Assembly: GCA_034431765.1 (NCBI GenBank)
Contig: DAOUDD010000010.1
Coordinates: 1-64,000, forward strand
From: DASYAN01 sp034431765
GTDB taxonomy: Bacteria > Chloroflexota > Ktedonobacteria > Ktedonobacterales > Ktedonobacteraceae
Length of the DNA: 64,000 bases
Direction: 5' to 3'
Each line of letters begins with the position of its first letter. Within the stretch, counting starts at the first letter, position 1. Under the pieces are notes generated by a model. That model ran no database searches, was not told where the DNA came from, and saw only the letters and a program-made list of their open reading frames with translations. This document shows, in pieces, positions 27,938 to 36,897 of this stretch. The position numbers and the translations under genes were made by a program.

Positions 27938-29398
27938 GTGAGTAGATACGACGATCCAAGCTGGTATGAAGATCCACCGAATATACATAATAATCCGACA
28001 TCTTCCAGGCCAATGGGACAGCCGGCACAACCGATGTATGATGATTTTGATCGCTACCCGTTTCTCCCGCCTGAGAACGGGTTTCGCCCCCCTACTCCTC
28101 CGGCCACCACTCCCCCTACCCCACGTTTTAACTGGCAACGTTTTCTTGGGCAAGGATTGGTATTGATCGCTCTTCTGGTTATCGCCTTCTGGGGAGGTTG
28201 GCTCTGTCACCAGTTCTTCGGACAAAGCTTTGACCAGAGCAATCAGTCGAAAGCATACTCGCAACTCGTCCAGGACGCATGGAACAAGATCGATCAGAAC
28301 TACGTTGATCGCAAAGCGTTAGACTATAAGAAAATGGCGTATGCAGCGATCAATGCCATGACACAATCTCTTGGGGATACCGGGCACTCGCGCTTTATGG
28401 ACCCGAAGACGGTCCAGAGCGAGAATCAGCAATTGAGCGGCAAATTTACAGGCATTGGCATCTATCTGCACCAGGATATGAATACCAAACAACTGGTTAT
28501 CACAGCTCCCATTCCTGGCTCTCCGGCGGAGAAAGCAGGTCTCAAACATGGCGATGTCATTGTAGAGATCAATGGCACCAACATGCAGGGAAAAGATACA
28601 AATGCAGCGAGCAGCTTGATTCAAGGAAGCGCCGGTACAAATGTGACACTTAAGATCAAGCGTTCAGGCGAGGAGCAGTTGCGCGCGTTCACTATCACGC
28701 GTGCAGAGATCCAGGTGCAGAACGTCATTATGCATTACATACCTGAAAGCCATATCGCGCATATTCAGGTGGTGCAATTTGCCAGCAACGTTGCTAAAGA
28801 CGTGCGTGACCAGGTGAACAAAGCGAAAAGCATGGGCGCGACAAAGATTATCCTGGACCTGCGCGACAATCCCGGTGGTATTCTCAACGAGGCCATTGAC
28901 ATGAGCAGTCTCTTCCTGAAAGATGGCAATGTCCTGCTCACCCAGGACAGTTCAGGACGGCGCACACCTATTGCGGCCAAAGGAAATCCGATAGATACGA
29001 CCTCACCAATGGTTATTCTCGTGGATAACAACTCAGCAAGTGCGGCAGAAATCGTTTCGGGAGCACTCAAAGACAATAAGCGTGCTACTATTATCGGTCA
29101 AAAAACTTTTGGTACAGGAACAGTCCTCGATCAGTTTTCTCTTTCAGACGGTTCAGCCCTGCTGCTTGGTACGCAAGAGTGGCTCACGCCCAACGGACAG
29201 TTTATTCGCCAGGACCCCAATAAACCTGGTAGCGGCGGCATCGTTCCCGACATTACTGTTCCTAAAGAGGGGGAACAGAATCCAGTAATTCTGACACCGA
29301 ACGATGAAAACGCTGCCAATATGACGGAGCAACAGATCATCGGTAGCGGGGATGTGCAGATGAATGCGGCGCTCCAATATCTTAAGGAGCAAAAGTAG
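27938..29398 (+). CDS. S41-family C-terminal processing peptidase-like protein
   Basis: 486 residues. GTG start with GGGAGG 7 bases upstream. A Pro-rich cytoplasmic N terminus (1-65), one membrane helix (about 70-90), a PDZ domain (about 165-250, IPGSPAEKAGLKHGDVIVEING) and the S41 core with LDLRDNPGGILNEAIDM and NSASAAEIVSGAL (Ser368 at the catalytic-serine position). In Tsp/CtpA the catalytic lysine lies 25 residues on in FGKG; here the motif is FGTG, so Thr393 replaces it, while K389 stands four residues earlier. It may be inactive or use K389. Extracytoplasmic protein processing is the family role. Confidence 0.88.
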   Translation: MSRYDDPSWYEDPPNIHNNPTSSRPMGQPAQPMYDDFDRYPFLPPENGFRPPTPPATTPPTPRFNWQRFLGQGLVLIALLVIAFWGGWLCHQFFGQSFDQSNQSKAYSQLVQDAWNKIDQNYVDRKALDYKKMAYAAINAMTQSLGDTGHSRFMDPKTVQSENQQLSGKFTGIGIYLHQDMNTKQLVITAPIPGSPAEKAGLKHGDVIVEINGTNMQGKDTNAASSLIQGSAGTNVTLKIKRSGEEQLRAFTITRAEIQVQNVIMHYIPESHIAHIQVVQFASNVAKDVRDQVNKAKSMGATKIILDLRDNPGGILNEAIDMSSLFLKDGNVLLTQDSSGRRTPIAAKGNPIDTTSPMVILVDNNSASAAEIVSGALKDNKRATIIGQKTFGTGTVLDQFSLSDGSALLLGTQEWLTPNGQFIRQDPNKPGSGGIVPDITVPKEGEQNPVILTPNDENAANMTEQQIIGSGDVQMNAALQYLKEQK

Positions 29399-29429
29399 AG
29401 ACAACACAGTCAGTCAAGTAGGTCAGCAT

Positions 29430-30353
29430 TCAGGTGGTGGCGCACATTGCCGCCTGGTAGTACTTGCTCGTTGGAGCATGACCGAGGAGTGGAGCGATAA
29501 AGCGTGTTGCCTCCACTACCTTGTCTAGATCAACTCCCGTCTCTATGCCCATGCCATGCAGCATATAGACAAGGTCTTCAGTGGCAAGGTTACCTGCGGC
29601 ACCAGGAGCATAGGGACAGCCACCCAGACCGCCAGCAGCGGAATCAATGGTGCTTACCCCTATCTGCAAGGCCATTAGAACATTGGCTAAAGCGGTACCG
29701 CGTGTGTCGTGGAAGTGCACACCCACCTTTGCAAGTGGAATACCTCCTTCGTGTACCAGGAGATTAAGCATGTCTACGACCCCTTTTGGAGTCGCAACAC
29801 CAATAGTATCGCCAAGGGAGAGTTCAGCAACACCCATCTCTAGAAGGGCCTGAGCAACAGAGAGAACACGTTGAGGATCAACTGCCCCCTCATATGGGCA
29901 GCCGAAGACGGTTGAGATGTAGCCGCGTACCGCCACACCCTCTTGCTGAGCCAGAGCTACTACAGGACGAAAGTTTGCTAAGCTTTCGGCGATGCTAGCG
30001 CGAATGTTATGCCTCGTGAAGCTCTCACTGGCAGCGGTAAAAACGGTGACGGAACGCACGCCAGCGGCAAGGGCACGTTCCATTCCCTTCATATTAGGCA
30101 CTAACACAGGATATGCTGTATTGGGGAGTTGTTGGAGTTGGGCCATCACCTCGCCTGCATCACTCAATTGAGGAATTGCACGCGCGCTAACGAAAGAGGT
30201 CGCTTCCACGACGGGAAGGCCTGCATCAGCGAGCAATTGGATAAACTGAACTTTTTGTGCAGTAGGAATAGTGACCTTTTCGTTCTGCAAGCCATCACGT
30301 GGCCCGACCTCAACGATCCTTACCGACGTTGGTAAAGAAGAGTAAGCTTGCAT
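29430..30353 (-). CDS. mvaB: Hydroxymethylglutaryl-CoA lyase
   Basis: About 307 residues with the DRE-TIM barrel: VRIVEVGPRDGLQNEKV at the start, HFHDTRGTALAN (metal-binding His pair) and the cysteine-loop signature GLGGCPYAPGAAGNLATED. It splits HMG-CoA to acetoacetate and acetyl-CoA, the last step of leucine degradation. ATG 30351-30353 has GGGGAG 9 bases upstream and lies 4 bp after the CNNM gene stop, making it the third gene of a glmU-CNNM-mvaB unit; no other leucine-degradation genes are near. Confidence 0.94.
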   Translation of the reverse strand: MQAYSSLPTSVRIVEVGPRDGLQNEKVTIPTAQKVQFIQLLADAGLPVVEATSFVSARAIPQLSDAGEVMAQLQQLPNTAYPVLVPNMKGMERALAAGVRSVTVFTAASESFTRHNIRASIAESLANFRPVVALAQQEGVAVRGYISTVFGCPYEGAVDPQRVLSVAQALLEMGVAELSLGDTIGVATPKGVVDMLNLLVHEGGIPLAKVGVHFHDTRGTALANVLMALQIGVSTIDSAAGGLGGCPYAPGAAGNLATEDLVYMLHGMGIETGVDLDKVVEATRFIAPLLGHAPTSKYYQAAMCATT

Positions 30354-30357
30354 AGCA

Positions 30358-31812
30358 TTATGCTCCCCGATATTCATAGTGAGAAGGCTCCTTTGCCTCC
30401 TCGTGTCCTTTGCTCTCTTGCTGCCCCTGTTTCTCACGCTCTTCAGGAGATGGTAGAACCAGGAGGCCAGCATGCTCATCCATCTTCTGCAGCTCGCGAA
30501 CGACGCGAATCTTCAGGATACGTCTCCCTCGCGTTGCAAGAACAGTGAAGAGCAGATTCTCAAAACGAATTGTATCACCGCTACTGGGGATCTTATCAAG
30601 CTGAGCGTAGACGAAGCCACCGAGCGTCTCGTAATCCACATCTTCAAGTTTCATATCCATCAGCTCGTTGAAATCGTAGATGCTCATCTTCGCATCGATA
30701 ATATATTCATCCTCACTGATCTTCTCGTAGAGCTTCTCTTCGTGGTCGTATTCATCCTGGATATCACCCACAATCTCTTCCACGAGATCTTCAATCGTCA
30801 CCAGGCCAGCCACAGAGCCATACTCGTCTACCACAATCGCCATATGAGTGCGGCTCTGACGCAGTTCGCGCAGCAGATCATCAAGTTTCTTCGTTTCCGG
30901 TACATAATAAGCCGGACGGACCAGCGCACGAATGGGAGCGCTTGCATGATTCTCACGCATCTCTCTGAGCATATCTTTCGTGTACAAAATGCCCACGATC
31001 TCGTCGAAACCGACGCTCTCTTCATAAACCGGGATACGCGAAAAACCGCCTTGGAGCGCCACATCAACCGCCTGTGTCACAGTTGCCACACTCGACAGCG
31101 TCACCATATCGATGCGCGGCACCATCACCTCACGTACCGTCGTATCGGCGAACTCGAAGATACTGTGAATCATCTCTGTCTCTTCCTCTTCGAGCACACC
31201 CTCTTCCTCACCAACCGTCACAAGCAGGCGCAACTCCTCCTCAGTCACAAACGGGCTACGATTGCGTCCAGAGCCACCGAGGATACGAACAAAAACAGAG
31301 GTAATCGCGCTGAGAAACCAGATCAGAGGGCGGAGCAACCAGGCGACGGCACGTACAGGACCAATCAATGCACGCGCCCAACGCAATGGATTTTGTACAG
31401 CAGAAGTTTTGGGAGAGATTTCGCAGAAGATTAAGACAACCAGTGAGATAAGGACACTTGCCAGCAGCTCTCCCCAGGCCTCCGAGAAGCGCAATGCCAG
31501 CACCGTCGCCATACTTGAAGCAACAATGACCGCAACACTATTCACAACGAGGATAGTTGAGAGAAAAATGTTAGGCTGAGCGAGGAGTTGCTCAATCTTG
31601 ATCGCTGTAGGATCACCTTCTTCAACGAGATTCTTGAGCTTAATACGGCTGATAGAAGTCAGAGCCGTTTCAGCAGCGGAAGCAATTGCACAAAGGATGA
31701 GGGCTACAACCAGAATAATAAGTTGTAGCCACGACTCACCAGTAAATTGCGGAATACGAAAGTCTATACCGGCGGCTAAACTAGCTAAGCCAGGGCCGTC
31801 CATATGTAACAC
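30358..31812 (-). CDS. CNNM/CorC-HlyC family transporter-like membrane protein with CBS pair
   Basis: 484 residues. N-terminal DUF21 membrane domain with four hydrophobic segments (about 22-45, 75-100, 105-125, 145-170; SAAETALTSISRIKLKNLVEEG), a CBS pair (about 225-345, VMVPRIDMVTLSS, HMAIVVDEYGSVAGLVTIEDLVEEIVG) and a C-terminal CorC_HlyC domain (about 360-445). Family members are tied to magnesium/cobalt efflux or homeostasis; the hemolysin name is historical. GTG 31812 follows directly on the glmU stop, AAGGA 5 bases upstream; ATG 3 codons later is the alternative. Confidence 0.92.
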   Translation of the reverse strand: MLHMDGPGLASLAAGIDFRIPQFTGESWLQLIILVVALILCAIASAAETALTSISRIKLKNLVEEGDPTAIKIEQLLAQPNIFLSTILVVNSVAVIVASSMATVLALRFSEAWGELLASVLISLVVLIFCEISPKTSAVQNPLRWARALIGPVRAVAWLLRPLIWFLSAITSVFVRILGGSGRNRSPFVTEEELRLLVTVGEEEGVLEEEETEMIHSIFEFADTTVREVMVPRIDMVTLSSVATVTQAVDVALQGGFSRIPVYEESVGFDEIVGILYTKDMLREMRENHASAPIRALVRPAYYVPETKKLDDLLRELRQSRTHMAIVVDEYGSVAGLVTIEDLVEEIVGDIQDEYDHEEKLYEKISEDEYIIDAKMSIYDFNELMDMKLEDVDYETLGGFVYAQLDKIPSSGDTIRFENLLFTVLATRGRRILKIRVVRELQKMDEHAGLLVLPSPEEREKQGQQESKGHEEAKEPSHYEYRGA

Positions 31813-33246
31813 CTATTCCTTTTTTGTATTCCCCCCTACAGGAACGTCATCGTCCGCAGGCAGCATACGAAGCAAGCGAGCAGGAACGCCAACAACCAGA
31901 GCGTAGGGGGCAACATCTCTGTTTACAACAGCACCAGAGCCAGTATAGGCGTGATCGCCAATGACCACAGGTGCCACTAATATGGTATCAGAACCGATAG
32001 ACGCATGATCGCCGATCTGCGTCTGATGTTTCTGTTTGCCATCGTAATTTGAGGTAATCACACCGGCAGCGATATTCACATGCTCGCCCACCGTCGCATC
32101 GCCAATGTAGCTGAAGTGATGCATGTCCGTTTCGGCCCCGATGTAGGAGTTTTTGACCTCGCCAAAGTTCCCCATGCGCACACCACGAGCCAGGTGTGCC
32201 CCAGGACGGCAGTGAGCAAAAGGACCAGCCGTCACGTCATCCTCAAGCTGTGATTCTTCGATCACAGAGTTGCGGATTATACATGTATTACCAATAGTTG
32301 AGCTGTCAATTGTTGTATCTGGCCCAATGCGACAGCCAGAGCCAATGCTTGTCTTTCCACGCAAGAGCGTTCCAGGCAAAAGTGTTGTGTCGGGGCCGAT
32401 CTGCACATCCTCATCGATATAGGTAGTAGCAGGATCGAGCAGCGTTACACCCGCATACATATGGCGCTCTAGAATGCGACGGCGCACGACCTGTTCTGCT
32501 TCAGCAAGCTGCACGCGATTATTCACACCCAGCGTTTCATCGAGTGTGCCCTCAACAGTAGCAATCGTGCGCTTCTGCCTTGCAGCGAGCGCGATCAGAT
32601 CTGTCAGATAGTACTCACCGGAGGGATTACGTGGGAGCGTCTCTAGATGAGACCAGAGCCACTCGCGCTCAAAGCAGTAGACTCCCGAATTCACCTCGCG
32701 AATGAGCAGTTGTTCCGCACTCGCGCGCTTGACCTCAACAATCTCCAGGACACGGCCCTGGGAATCGCGCACGATGCGTCCATAATCAGATGGTGACTCG
32801 GTACGTGCCGTCAAAAATGTCACCGTTGCCTGCTGCTCCAGATGCGTTGTCAAGACCTGAGCCAGCATCTCGCTACGTATCAGAGGTGTATCGCCATAGC
32901 AGACGAGCACAGTTTGAGGAAGAGGTTCTAAAGCATCAACGATTGAACGTGCGGAAAGGACCGCGTGACCGGTACCGAGTTGTTCTTCTTGAGTAGCATA
33001 GAGACAGCGCTCTCCAAAGGCGGAAACGATCTGGCCTGCTTCATGTCCAAGCACAACAATAGGGCGATGTGTCTCCACATCTAGAGAGTGGGAAGAAAAA
33101 GCACGTGTAGTAGGAATAGCTTCAACAGTTGTGAGTACATGTGCCAGGAGGGGACGACCAGCCAGAAGGTGAAGCATCTTTGGTAATGCCGAGCGCATCC
33201 GAGTACCCTTGCCTGCCGCAAGGACGACGGTTGCATATGTGTTCAT
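31813..33246 (-). CDS. glmU: Bifunctional GlmU: GlcNAc-1-P uridylyltransferase / GlcN-1-P acetyltransferase
   Basis: 477 residues. Nucleotidyltransferase start VVLAAGKGTRMRSALPKMLH, GTGHAVLSA, YGDTPLIR; a left-handed beta-helix from about residue 260 with hexapeptide repeats (SIGSGCRIGPDTTIDSSTIG, FGEVKNSYIGAETDMHHFSYIGD, SNYDGKQKHQTQIGDHASIG). It makes UDP-GlcNAc for peptidoglycan. A 20-residue stretch near 55-70 is an insertion relative to E. coli. It lies downstream of tRNA-Gln and upstream of CNNM. Confidence 0.96.
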   Translation of the reverse strand: MNTYATVVLAAGKGTRMRSALPKMLHLLAGRPLLAHVLTTVEAIPTTRAFSSHSLDVETHRPIVVLGHEAGQIVSAFGERCLYATQEEQLGTGHAVLSARSIVDALEPLPQTVLVCYGDTPLIRSEMLAQVLTTHLEQQATVTFLTARTESPSDYGRIVRDSQGRVLEIVEVKRASAEQLLIREVNSGVYCFEREWLWSHLETLPRNPSGEYYLTDLIALAARQKRTIATVEGTLDETLGVNNRVQLAEAEQVVRRRILERHMYAGVTLLDPATTYIDEDVQIGPDTTLLPGTLLRGKTSIGSGCRIGPDTTIDSSTIGNTCIIRNSVIEESQLEDDVTAGPFAHCRPGAHLARGVRMGNFGEVKNSYIGAETDMHHFSYIGDATVGEHVNIAAGVITSNYDGKQKHQTQIGDHASIGSDTILVAPVVIGDHAYTGSGAVVNRDVAPYALVVGVPARLLRMLPADDDVPVGGNTKKE

Positions 33247-33354
33247 AGTGAATAGATAAACCTTTTTTTTATTTTTCAGAGGTGTTAAATATACTCGATA
33301 CCGCTAGCGGAAACCCTACGACCTTCCTCCGCCCTCTGATATCGAAGATATCGG

Positions 33355-33426
33355 ATCGGGTACCAGGATTCGAACCTGGGAATAGCAGATCCAAATTCTG
33401 CTGCCTTACCACTTGGCCATACCCGA
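33355..33426 (-). tRNA. tRNA-Gln (anticodon TTG)
   Basis: The minus strand folds as a full cloverleaf: acceptor TCGGGTA/TACCCGA, D arm with AAGTGGTAAGGC, anticodon stem GCAGA/TCTGC around loop ATTTGGA (anticodon TTG), T arm CCAGGTTCGAATCCTGG. CCA is not encoded. The discriminator base appears to be T, unusual for Gln. Confidence 0.95.
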
Positions 33427-33676
33427 ACACTTCAGAGAAGCTTTCTTCTTTGGAGAAGGGCTGCTCTTCTGTACGGATGTATATTACACGAAAGCCTCGA
33501 TTTTGTCAACATATTTTGCAGGAAAATTTCTCTTATTTTTCCTTGAGGAGTCTCTCCACTCGCAGAGTTACATGTCTGCTAAACCGACACCTTTTTCACC
33601 ATCAGACTGCAATCATGTAATGCTACGCTCTTTATAGAGTTCGGGAGAACTGAAGTATTGAAAGGATAATTTATCA

Positions 33677-34489
33677 ATGGTAACACACGAAAACACAGCT
33701 AGCATCATTACTTCTCACACAGCAGCGGAAGAACAGGTAGCACCCCGTCGCACCATTCTTAAAGGAGCGGTCGCTGGTATTTCCAGCCTGACATTGCTGG
33801 GAGTCGCATCACAAATCGCACATGCACAGCCTCAAACTCATCTCGGTGGAGGTGGAGGCGGAGGTGGGAAGTGTACACAGGACTCGATTGTTGACATTCT
33901 AACAGTTGCACGCACTGCTGAGCAGTTGGCAGTCACATTCTATAGCAATGGCTTGGCGAACGCGGACAAGCTTGGCTTACAAGGCGAGGAATTGAAATAT
34001 ATCAAAGCAGCGCTGATTGAGGAACAGATTCACCAGCAGTTTTTCACATCCGTGGGTGGAAAATCGCTGGCGACAACGTTCAGTTTTCCCAAAGGGAAAC
34101 AGACGTTTGAGGATCTGAGGACCTTCATCGAGACACAGCAGCAGCTTGAAGGTGTCTTTGACTCAGCATTTCTTGCCGCGATCAAAGAGTTTGCCCAACT
34201 TGGTCGTGGCGATCTGGCACAGATAGCAGGACAGGTAGCCTGCATCGAAGCGGAACATCGTGTGCTTGGTCGGGCAATTCTTGGCCTCTCACCCGCCGAC
34301 AACTGGGCATTCACACCAGTGTTTCTCGCTCGTGTAGGTGACGCCCCCAAATTAGTAAGCGATGCGGGCTATCTCAGCCCTGTGAAAGGCAATAGTTACA
34401 CATATGAAGAAGTGAGCACTGCTGACAATGGCGTCGAACAGCGTACTCCTTTCTCGGTTGGAAACTGTACAGCAGGAGGGGAACGTTAA
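33677..34489 (+). CDS. Tat-exported ferritin-like domain protein
   Basis: 270 residues. An N-terminal twin-arginine signal (APRRTILKGAVAGISSLTLL, cleavage near AHA-QP, residue 50), a Gly8 linker, then a four-helix ferritin-like domain with ligand candidates in RTAEQLAVTFY, EEQIHQQFF, DSAFLAAIKEFAQL and IEAEHRVLGRAI. It matches the Ferritin_2/desiccation-related group. A di-metal site exported folded via Tat is plausible. GAAAGGATAA precedes the ATG. Confidence 0.87.
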   Translation: MVTHENTASIITSHTAAEEQVAPRRTILKGAVAGISSLTLLGVASQIAHAQPQTHLGGGGGGGGKCTQDSIVDILTVARTAEQLAVTFYSNGLANADKLGLQGEELKYIKAALIEEQIHQQFFTSVGGKSLATTFSFPKGKQTFEDLRTFIETQQQLEGVFDSAFLAAIKEFAQLGRGDLAQIAGQVACIEAEHRVLGRAILGLSPADNWAFTPVFLARVGDAPKLVSDAGYLSPVKGNSYTYEEVSTADNGVEQRTPFSVGNCTAGGER

Positions 34490-34539
34490 ACAATTGACGC
34501 ATCTTCATAGAGGAAGATAACAGTATTCTCCATCATAGG

Positions 34540-34576
34540 AAAGAGCAGAACGAACACAAGAATCGTTCTGCTCTTT
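34540..34576 (+). terminator. Terminator after ferritin-like gene
   Basis: 14-bp perfect stem (34540-34553 with 34563-34576), AAAG at the base and CTCTTTCCC at the end. It lies between convergent genes. Confidence 0.85.
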
Positions 34577-34596
34577 CCCAAAGAATTAATTCTTAG

Positions 34597-34761
34597 CTAT
34601 ATTTCGCTTTTAGGCTCTAGCTCGAACAATATCGCATCCAAAGCATTAACCGGATTTTTTCTACGAGCAACACGCCGAAAAAGCACAACGCTACAGATTG
34701 TTCCAACAACAAGTGCAATAAGGGTTGTTATCCAGAAAACAACAAATCCACTTAAACTCAT
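34597..34761 (-). CDS. Small single-helix membrane protein (54 residues)
   Basis: From ATG 34759-34761 (GGGA just upstream): MSLSGFVVFWITTLIALVVG begins one membrane helix (about 5-28), then a basic patch RRVARRKNP and an acidic C terminus. No family recognised. An upstream same-frame extension to 34833 lacks a ribosome-binding site. Confidence 0.5.
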   Translation of the reverse strand: MSLSGFVVFWITTLIALVVGTICSVVLFRRVARRKNPVNALDAILFELEPKSEI

Positions 34762-35057
34762 CTTCCCTGACCTTTCATCGAGCCGAAATTGCCAGTGTAC
34801 AAGTGGCACGTGACAGTGATATATACAATGCACTCAAAGTACGATTCGTATAAACTATACAACGTATTCATAGACGATATACAAACGGATAGCCGCTCAG
34901 CTGATGCGTCCAAAGGGGACGAAAGCAGAAGCGCAAGAGTCAGTGAAATTGCGCTAGACGTTTCAAGAAAGTTTGGGAAGGTTCGAGGCAAGCATGCTCC
35001 CTACGCTCCGTTAGGTACAGCCCTCGCTGTACCTTCAGCTTCCATTGAATAAATTGA
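34762..35057. other. 296-bp gap with a small hairpin
   Basis: No supported gene. A perfect 9-bp hairpin at 35013-35034 (CCTC loop) lies just beyond the JAMM gene stop on the minus strand and may end that transcript, although no T run follows. Confidence 0.45.
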
Positions 35058-35483
35058 TCACACATGTTCGATAGCGCCCTCAGTCACGCTTCCATCAGCA
35101 GCGATTTTGAAGACGCGTGCGTAGGGAGGATCGGGATAGAAACGATGCGAAAAGATAATATAGAGATAGCCACTCCGTTTGGCCCAGTCGATATCACGAG
35201 CCGAGGGATAGGCTTCCGATTTGGGATGCGAGTGATAATAGATCAGATCCCCATCATATGCATCGATATCATTGTAGATGCGCACAATATCGCTTTCGCT
35301 GATAATTGAGAAGTCGTCGGGATGCTCAGCGGCGTTGGCGGTGGGGTAGTCTTTCACCACGAGTTCTCCTTTGCTTCCTAAAGCTCCACATGCTTCATCT
35401 GGATAGCCAGCCACAATATGCTCAAGCATCGCTTGATAGATCGTTTCAGGGATACGCACAACAAATTCCGAATTGCCTACCAT
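35058..35483 (-). CDS. JAMM/MPN metalloprotease (Mec+-like)
   Basis: 141 residues with a complete JAMM motif: E30 (YPDEACGAL), H84 and H86 (YYHSHPKSEA), S94 and D97 (PSARDID), i.e. HxHx7SxxD. In Mycobacterium the homologue Mec+ hydrolyses the CysO-cysteine adduct to free cysteine. Its start overlaps the end of cysM by 7 bp, and a CysO-like gene is next upstream, giving the same pathway set. Confidence 0.92.
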   Translation of the reverse strand: MVGNSEFVVRIPETIYQAMLEHIVAGYPDEACGALGSKGELVVKDYPTANAAEHPDDFSIISESDIVRIYNDIDAYDGDLIYYHSHPKSEAYPSARDIDWAKRSGYLYIIFSHRFYPDPPYARVFKIAADGSVTEGAIEHV

Positions 35484-36406
35484 AATATTTTTGCCTCTAC
35501 ATCAATACTTTCCAGGTCACGCGTCCAGATATCTTCGCTCAGATACTTCCAACCGCCATCCGCCAGCAGGACAACGATTTTGCCCCGTTCCATACTCTCT
35601 GCAACTCGCAAAGCCGCATGTAAAGAGGCACCGCAGGATGGACCGCCAAAGATACCTTCCTGATCTTTAAGCTGACGAGTCCTGCGAATCGCATCTACTG
35701 CCGAAACGAGAACCTTAGCATCAAGCAGGGATGCATCAAAGACAGGAGGGACAAAGCCATCATCCAGGCTACGTAACCCCTGTACACCTTCTCCCTGCTG
35801 CGGCTCGGCAGCAACAATTCTGATAGTGGGATTATACTCTTTCAATCGTCTTCCATTACCTGTGAGTGTCCCGCCGGTGCCTAAACCAGCAACAAAGACA
35901 TCGAGATCGGGAAGATCAGCGATAATTTCAGGAGCCGTCCCATCATAGTGCGCACAGGGATTCGCAGGATTGCCATATTGATAGAGCATGACATAGCGCT
36001 TCTCCCGCTCAACCAGCTCATTCGCAAGCTTAACAGCGCCATTGCTTCCGAGCGCACCATTGGAAAAGACTATGCTGGCTCCGTACAGCTCTAACATCTG
36101 GCGACGTTCGGAAGTGACGTTATCGGGCAAGACTGCAATAAACGAATAGCCTTTGATGCGTGCAATCATAGCAAGAGCAATACCGGTGTTGCCGCTTGTT
36201 GGTTCCAATAGAGTCGAGCCGGGTTGCAGCCTGCCGTTCGCCTCAGCCTCCTCGATCATTTTCAGAGCAATACGGTCTTTCACACTCCCGGTTGGATTTG
36301 CCCCTTCTAGCTTGGCATAGACCTGGACGCCTGGGCGAGGGCTAAAGCTTTTCAGTTCCACAAGCGGAGTATTGCCGATAGTTTCCAACAGGCTCCCGTA
36401 GCGCAT
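35477..36406 (-). CDS. cysM: PLP-dependent cysteine synthase, CysM type
   Basis: 309 residues with PTGSVKDR (PLP lysine K43), EPTSGNTGIALAMIA, GLGTGGTLTGNGRRLKEY and the C-terminal IFGGPSCGA. The sequence resembles the CysM that takes sulfur from thiocarboxylated CysO. Order on the minus strand is cysO-like, cysM, JAMM, with a 19-bp gap before and a 7-bp overlap after, so the three are co-expressed. Substrate is probably O-phosphoserine or O-acetylserine. Confidence 0.93.
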   Translation of the reverse strand: MRYGSLLETIGNTPLVELKSFSPRPGVQVYAKLEGANPTGSVKDRIALKMIEEAEANGRLQPGSTLLEPTSGNTGIALAMIARIKGYSFIAVLPDNVTSERRQMLELYGASIVFSNGALGSNGAVKLANELVEREKRYVMLYQYGNPANPCAHYDGTAPEIIADLPDLDVFVAGLGTGGTLTGNGRRLKEYNPTIRIVAAEPQQGEGVQGLRSLDDGFVPPVFDASLLDAKVLVSAVDAIRRTRQLKDQEGIFGGPSCGASLHAALRVAESMERGKIVVLLADGGWKYLSEDIWTRDLESIDVEAKILW

Positions 36407-36425
36407 AGTGCTCTCCTGGCGTCTC

Positions 36426-36698
36426 CTAGTGTCCTCCTGCCATAGCAGGTAAGAGGATCACAGTATCATTGGCTCCGACTGTTGTCTGGAGTCCCTGCAG
36501 ATAGCGAACATCCTGATCGTTTACATAGACATTGATGAAGCGGCTCAATTCTTGCTCTGGCTGAATCTGCTCCTTCAAAGCAGGGTAGTGCTGAAAGAGA
36601 TCGGAAAGCACCTCTGCGAGTGTAGAACCCTGAGCCGTAACCTGCTTGGAGCCACCAGCAGATGAACGTAGGACAGGCGCTAAGCGAACGGTTGCCAT
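36426..36698 (-). CDS. Ubiquitin-like sulfur carrier (CysO/MoaD/ThiS fold) ending Gly-Gly-His
   Basis: 90 residues from ATG 36696-36698 (GGAGG 9 bases upstream): MATVRLAPVLRSSAGGSKQV, TLAEVLSDLFQHYPALKEQI, RFINVYVNDQDVRYL, then NDTVILLPAMAGGH. The fold and final Gly-Gly match CysO, which carries sulfur as a C-terminal thiocarboxylate, but here one extra His (H90) follows. It must be removed before ThiF can adenylate G89. The JAMM protein two genes downstream could do so, as JAMM protease QbsD trims sulfur carrier QbsE. Confidence 0.9.
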   Translation of the reverse strand: MATVRLAPVLRSSAGGSKQVTAQGSTLAEVLSDLFQHYPALKEQIQPEQELSRFINVYVNDQDVRYLQGLQTTVGANDTVILLPAMAGGH

Positions 36699-36763
36699 GA
36701 TTTCTTCCTCCAGTAGAATAACTAAGATCTTATACGAAAACGGACGCCGCTTCTCTTGGTAGA

Positions 36764-36808
36764 CACAAACGGACGCTCTTCGCAGAGCGAGCTGCGCTCG
36801 GGTTTGTG
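36764..36808 (-). promoter_or_regulatory. Structured leader of the cysO-cysM-JAMM operon
   Basis: In the 5' region of the minus-strand transcript a 7-bp outer stem (CACAAAC 36764-36770 with GTTTGTG 36802-36808) encloses smaller GC-rich hairpins (GAGCG/CGCTC). CGGACGC occurs at 36741 and 36771. No known riboswitch or T-box motif was recognised. Confidence 0.4.
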
Positions 36809-36874
36809 CAAGGAGTGTATCGCGGCTCGTGCCTCGCACTCAGGTTTGCGGGTAAGCACTAAATAAAGTGACGC

Positions 36875-36897
36875 GAGGATAGAGTTGTTCTATCCTC
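36875..36897 (-). terminator. Hairpin ending the rhodanese-ThiF transcript
   Basis: 9-bp perfect stem (36875-36883 with 36889-36897), pentaloop, then CACTTTATTT on the minus strand. It sits 20 bp past the stop of the ThiF gene. Confidence 0.6.

Noticed and set aside
30472..31434. 320-codon plus-strand frame opposite the CNNM gene
   Set aside because: Antisense to a conserved gene; no domain or ribosome-binding site.
34789..35052. 87-codon plus-strand frame between the small membrane gene and the JAMM gene
   Set aside because: No ribosome-binding site, no domain, and an equally long frame on the other strand.
36720..36860. CRISPR-like or REP repeats upstream of cysO
   Set aside because: Only two short CGGACGC copies and irregular hairpins; no regular repeat-spacer pattern.
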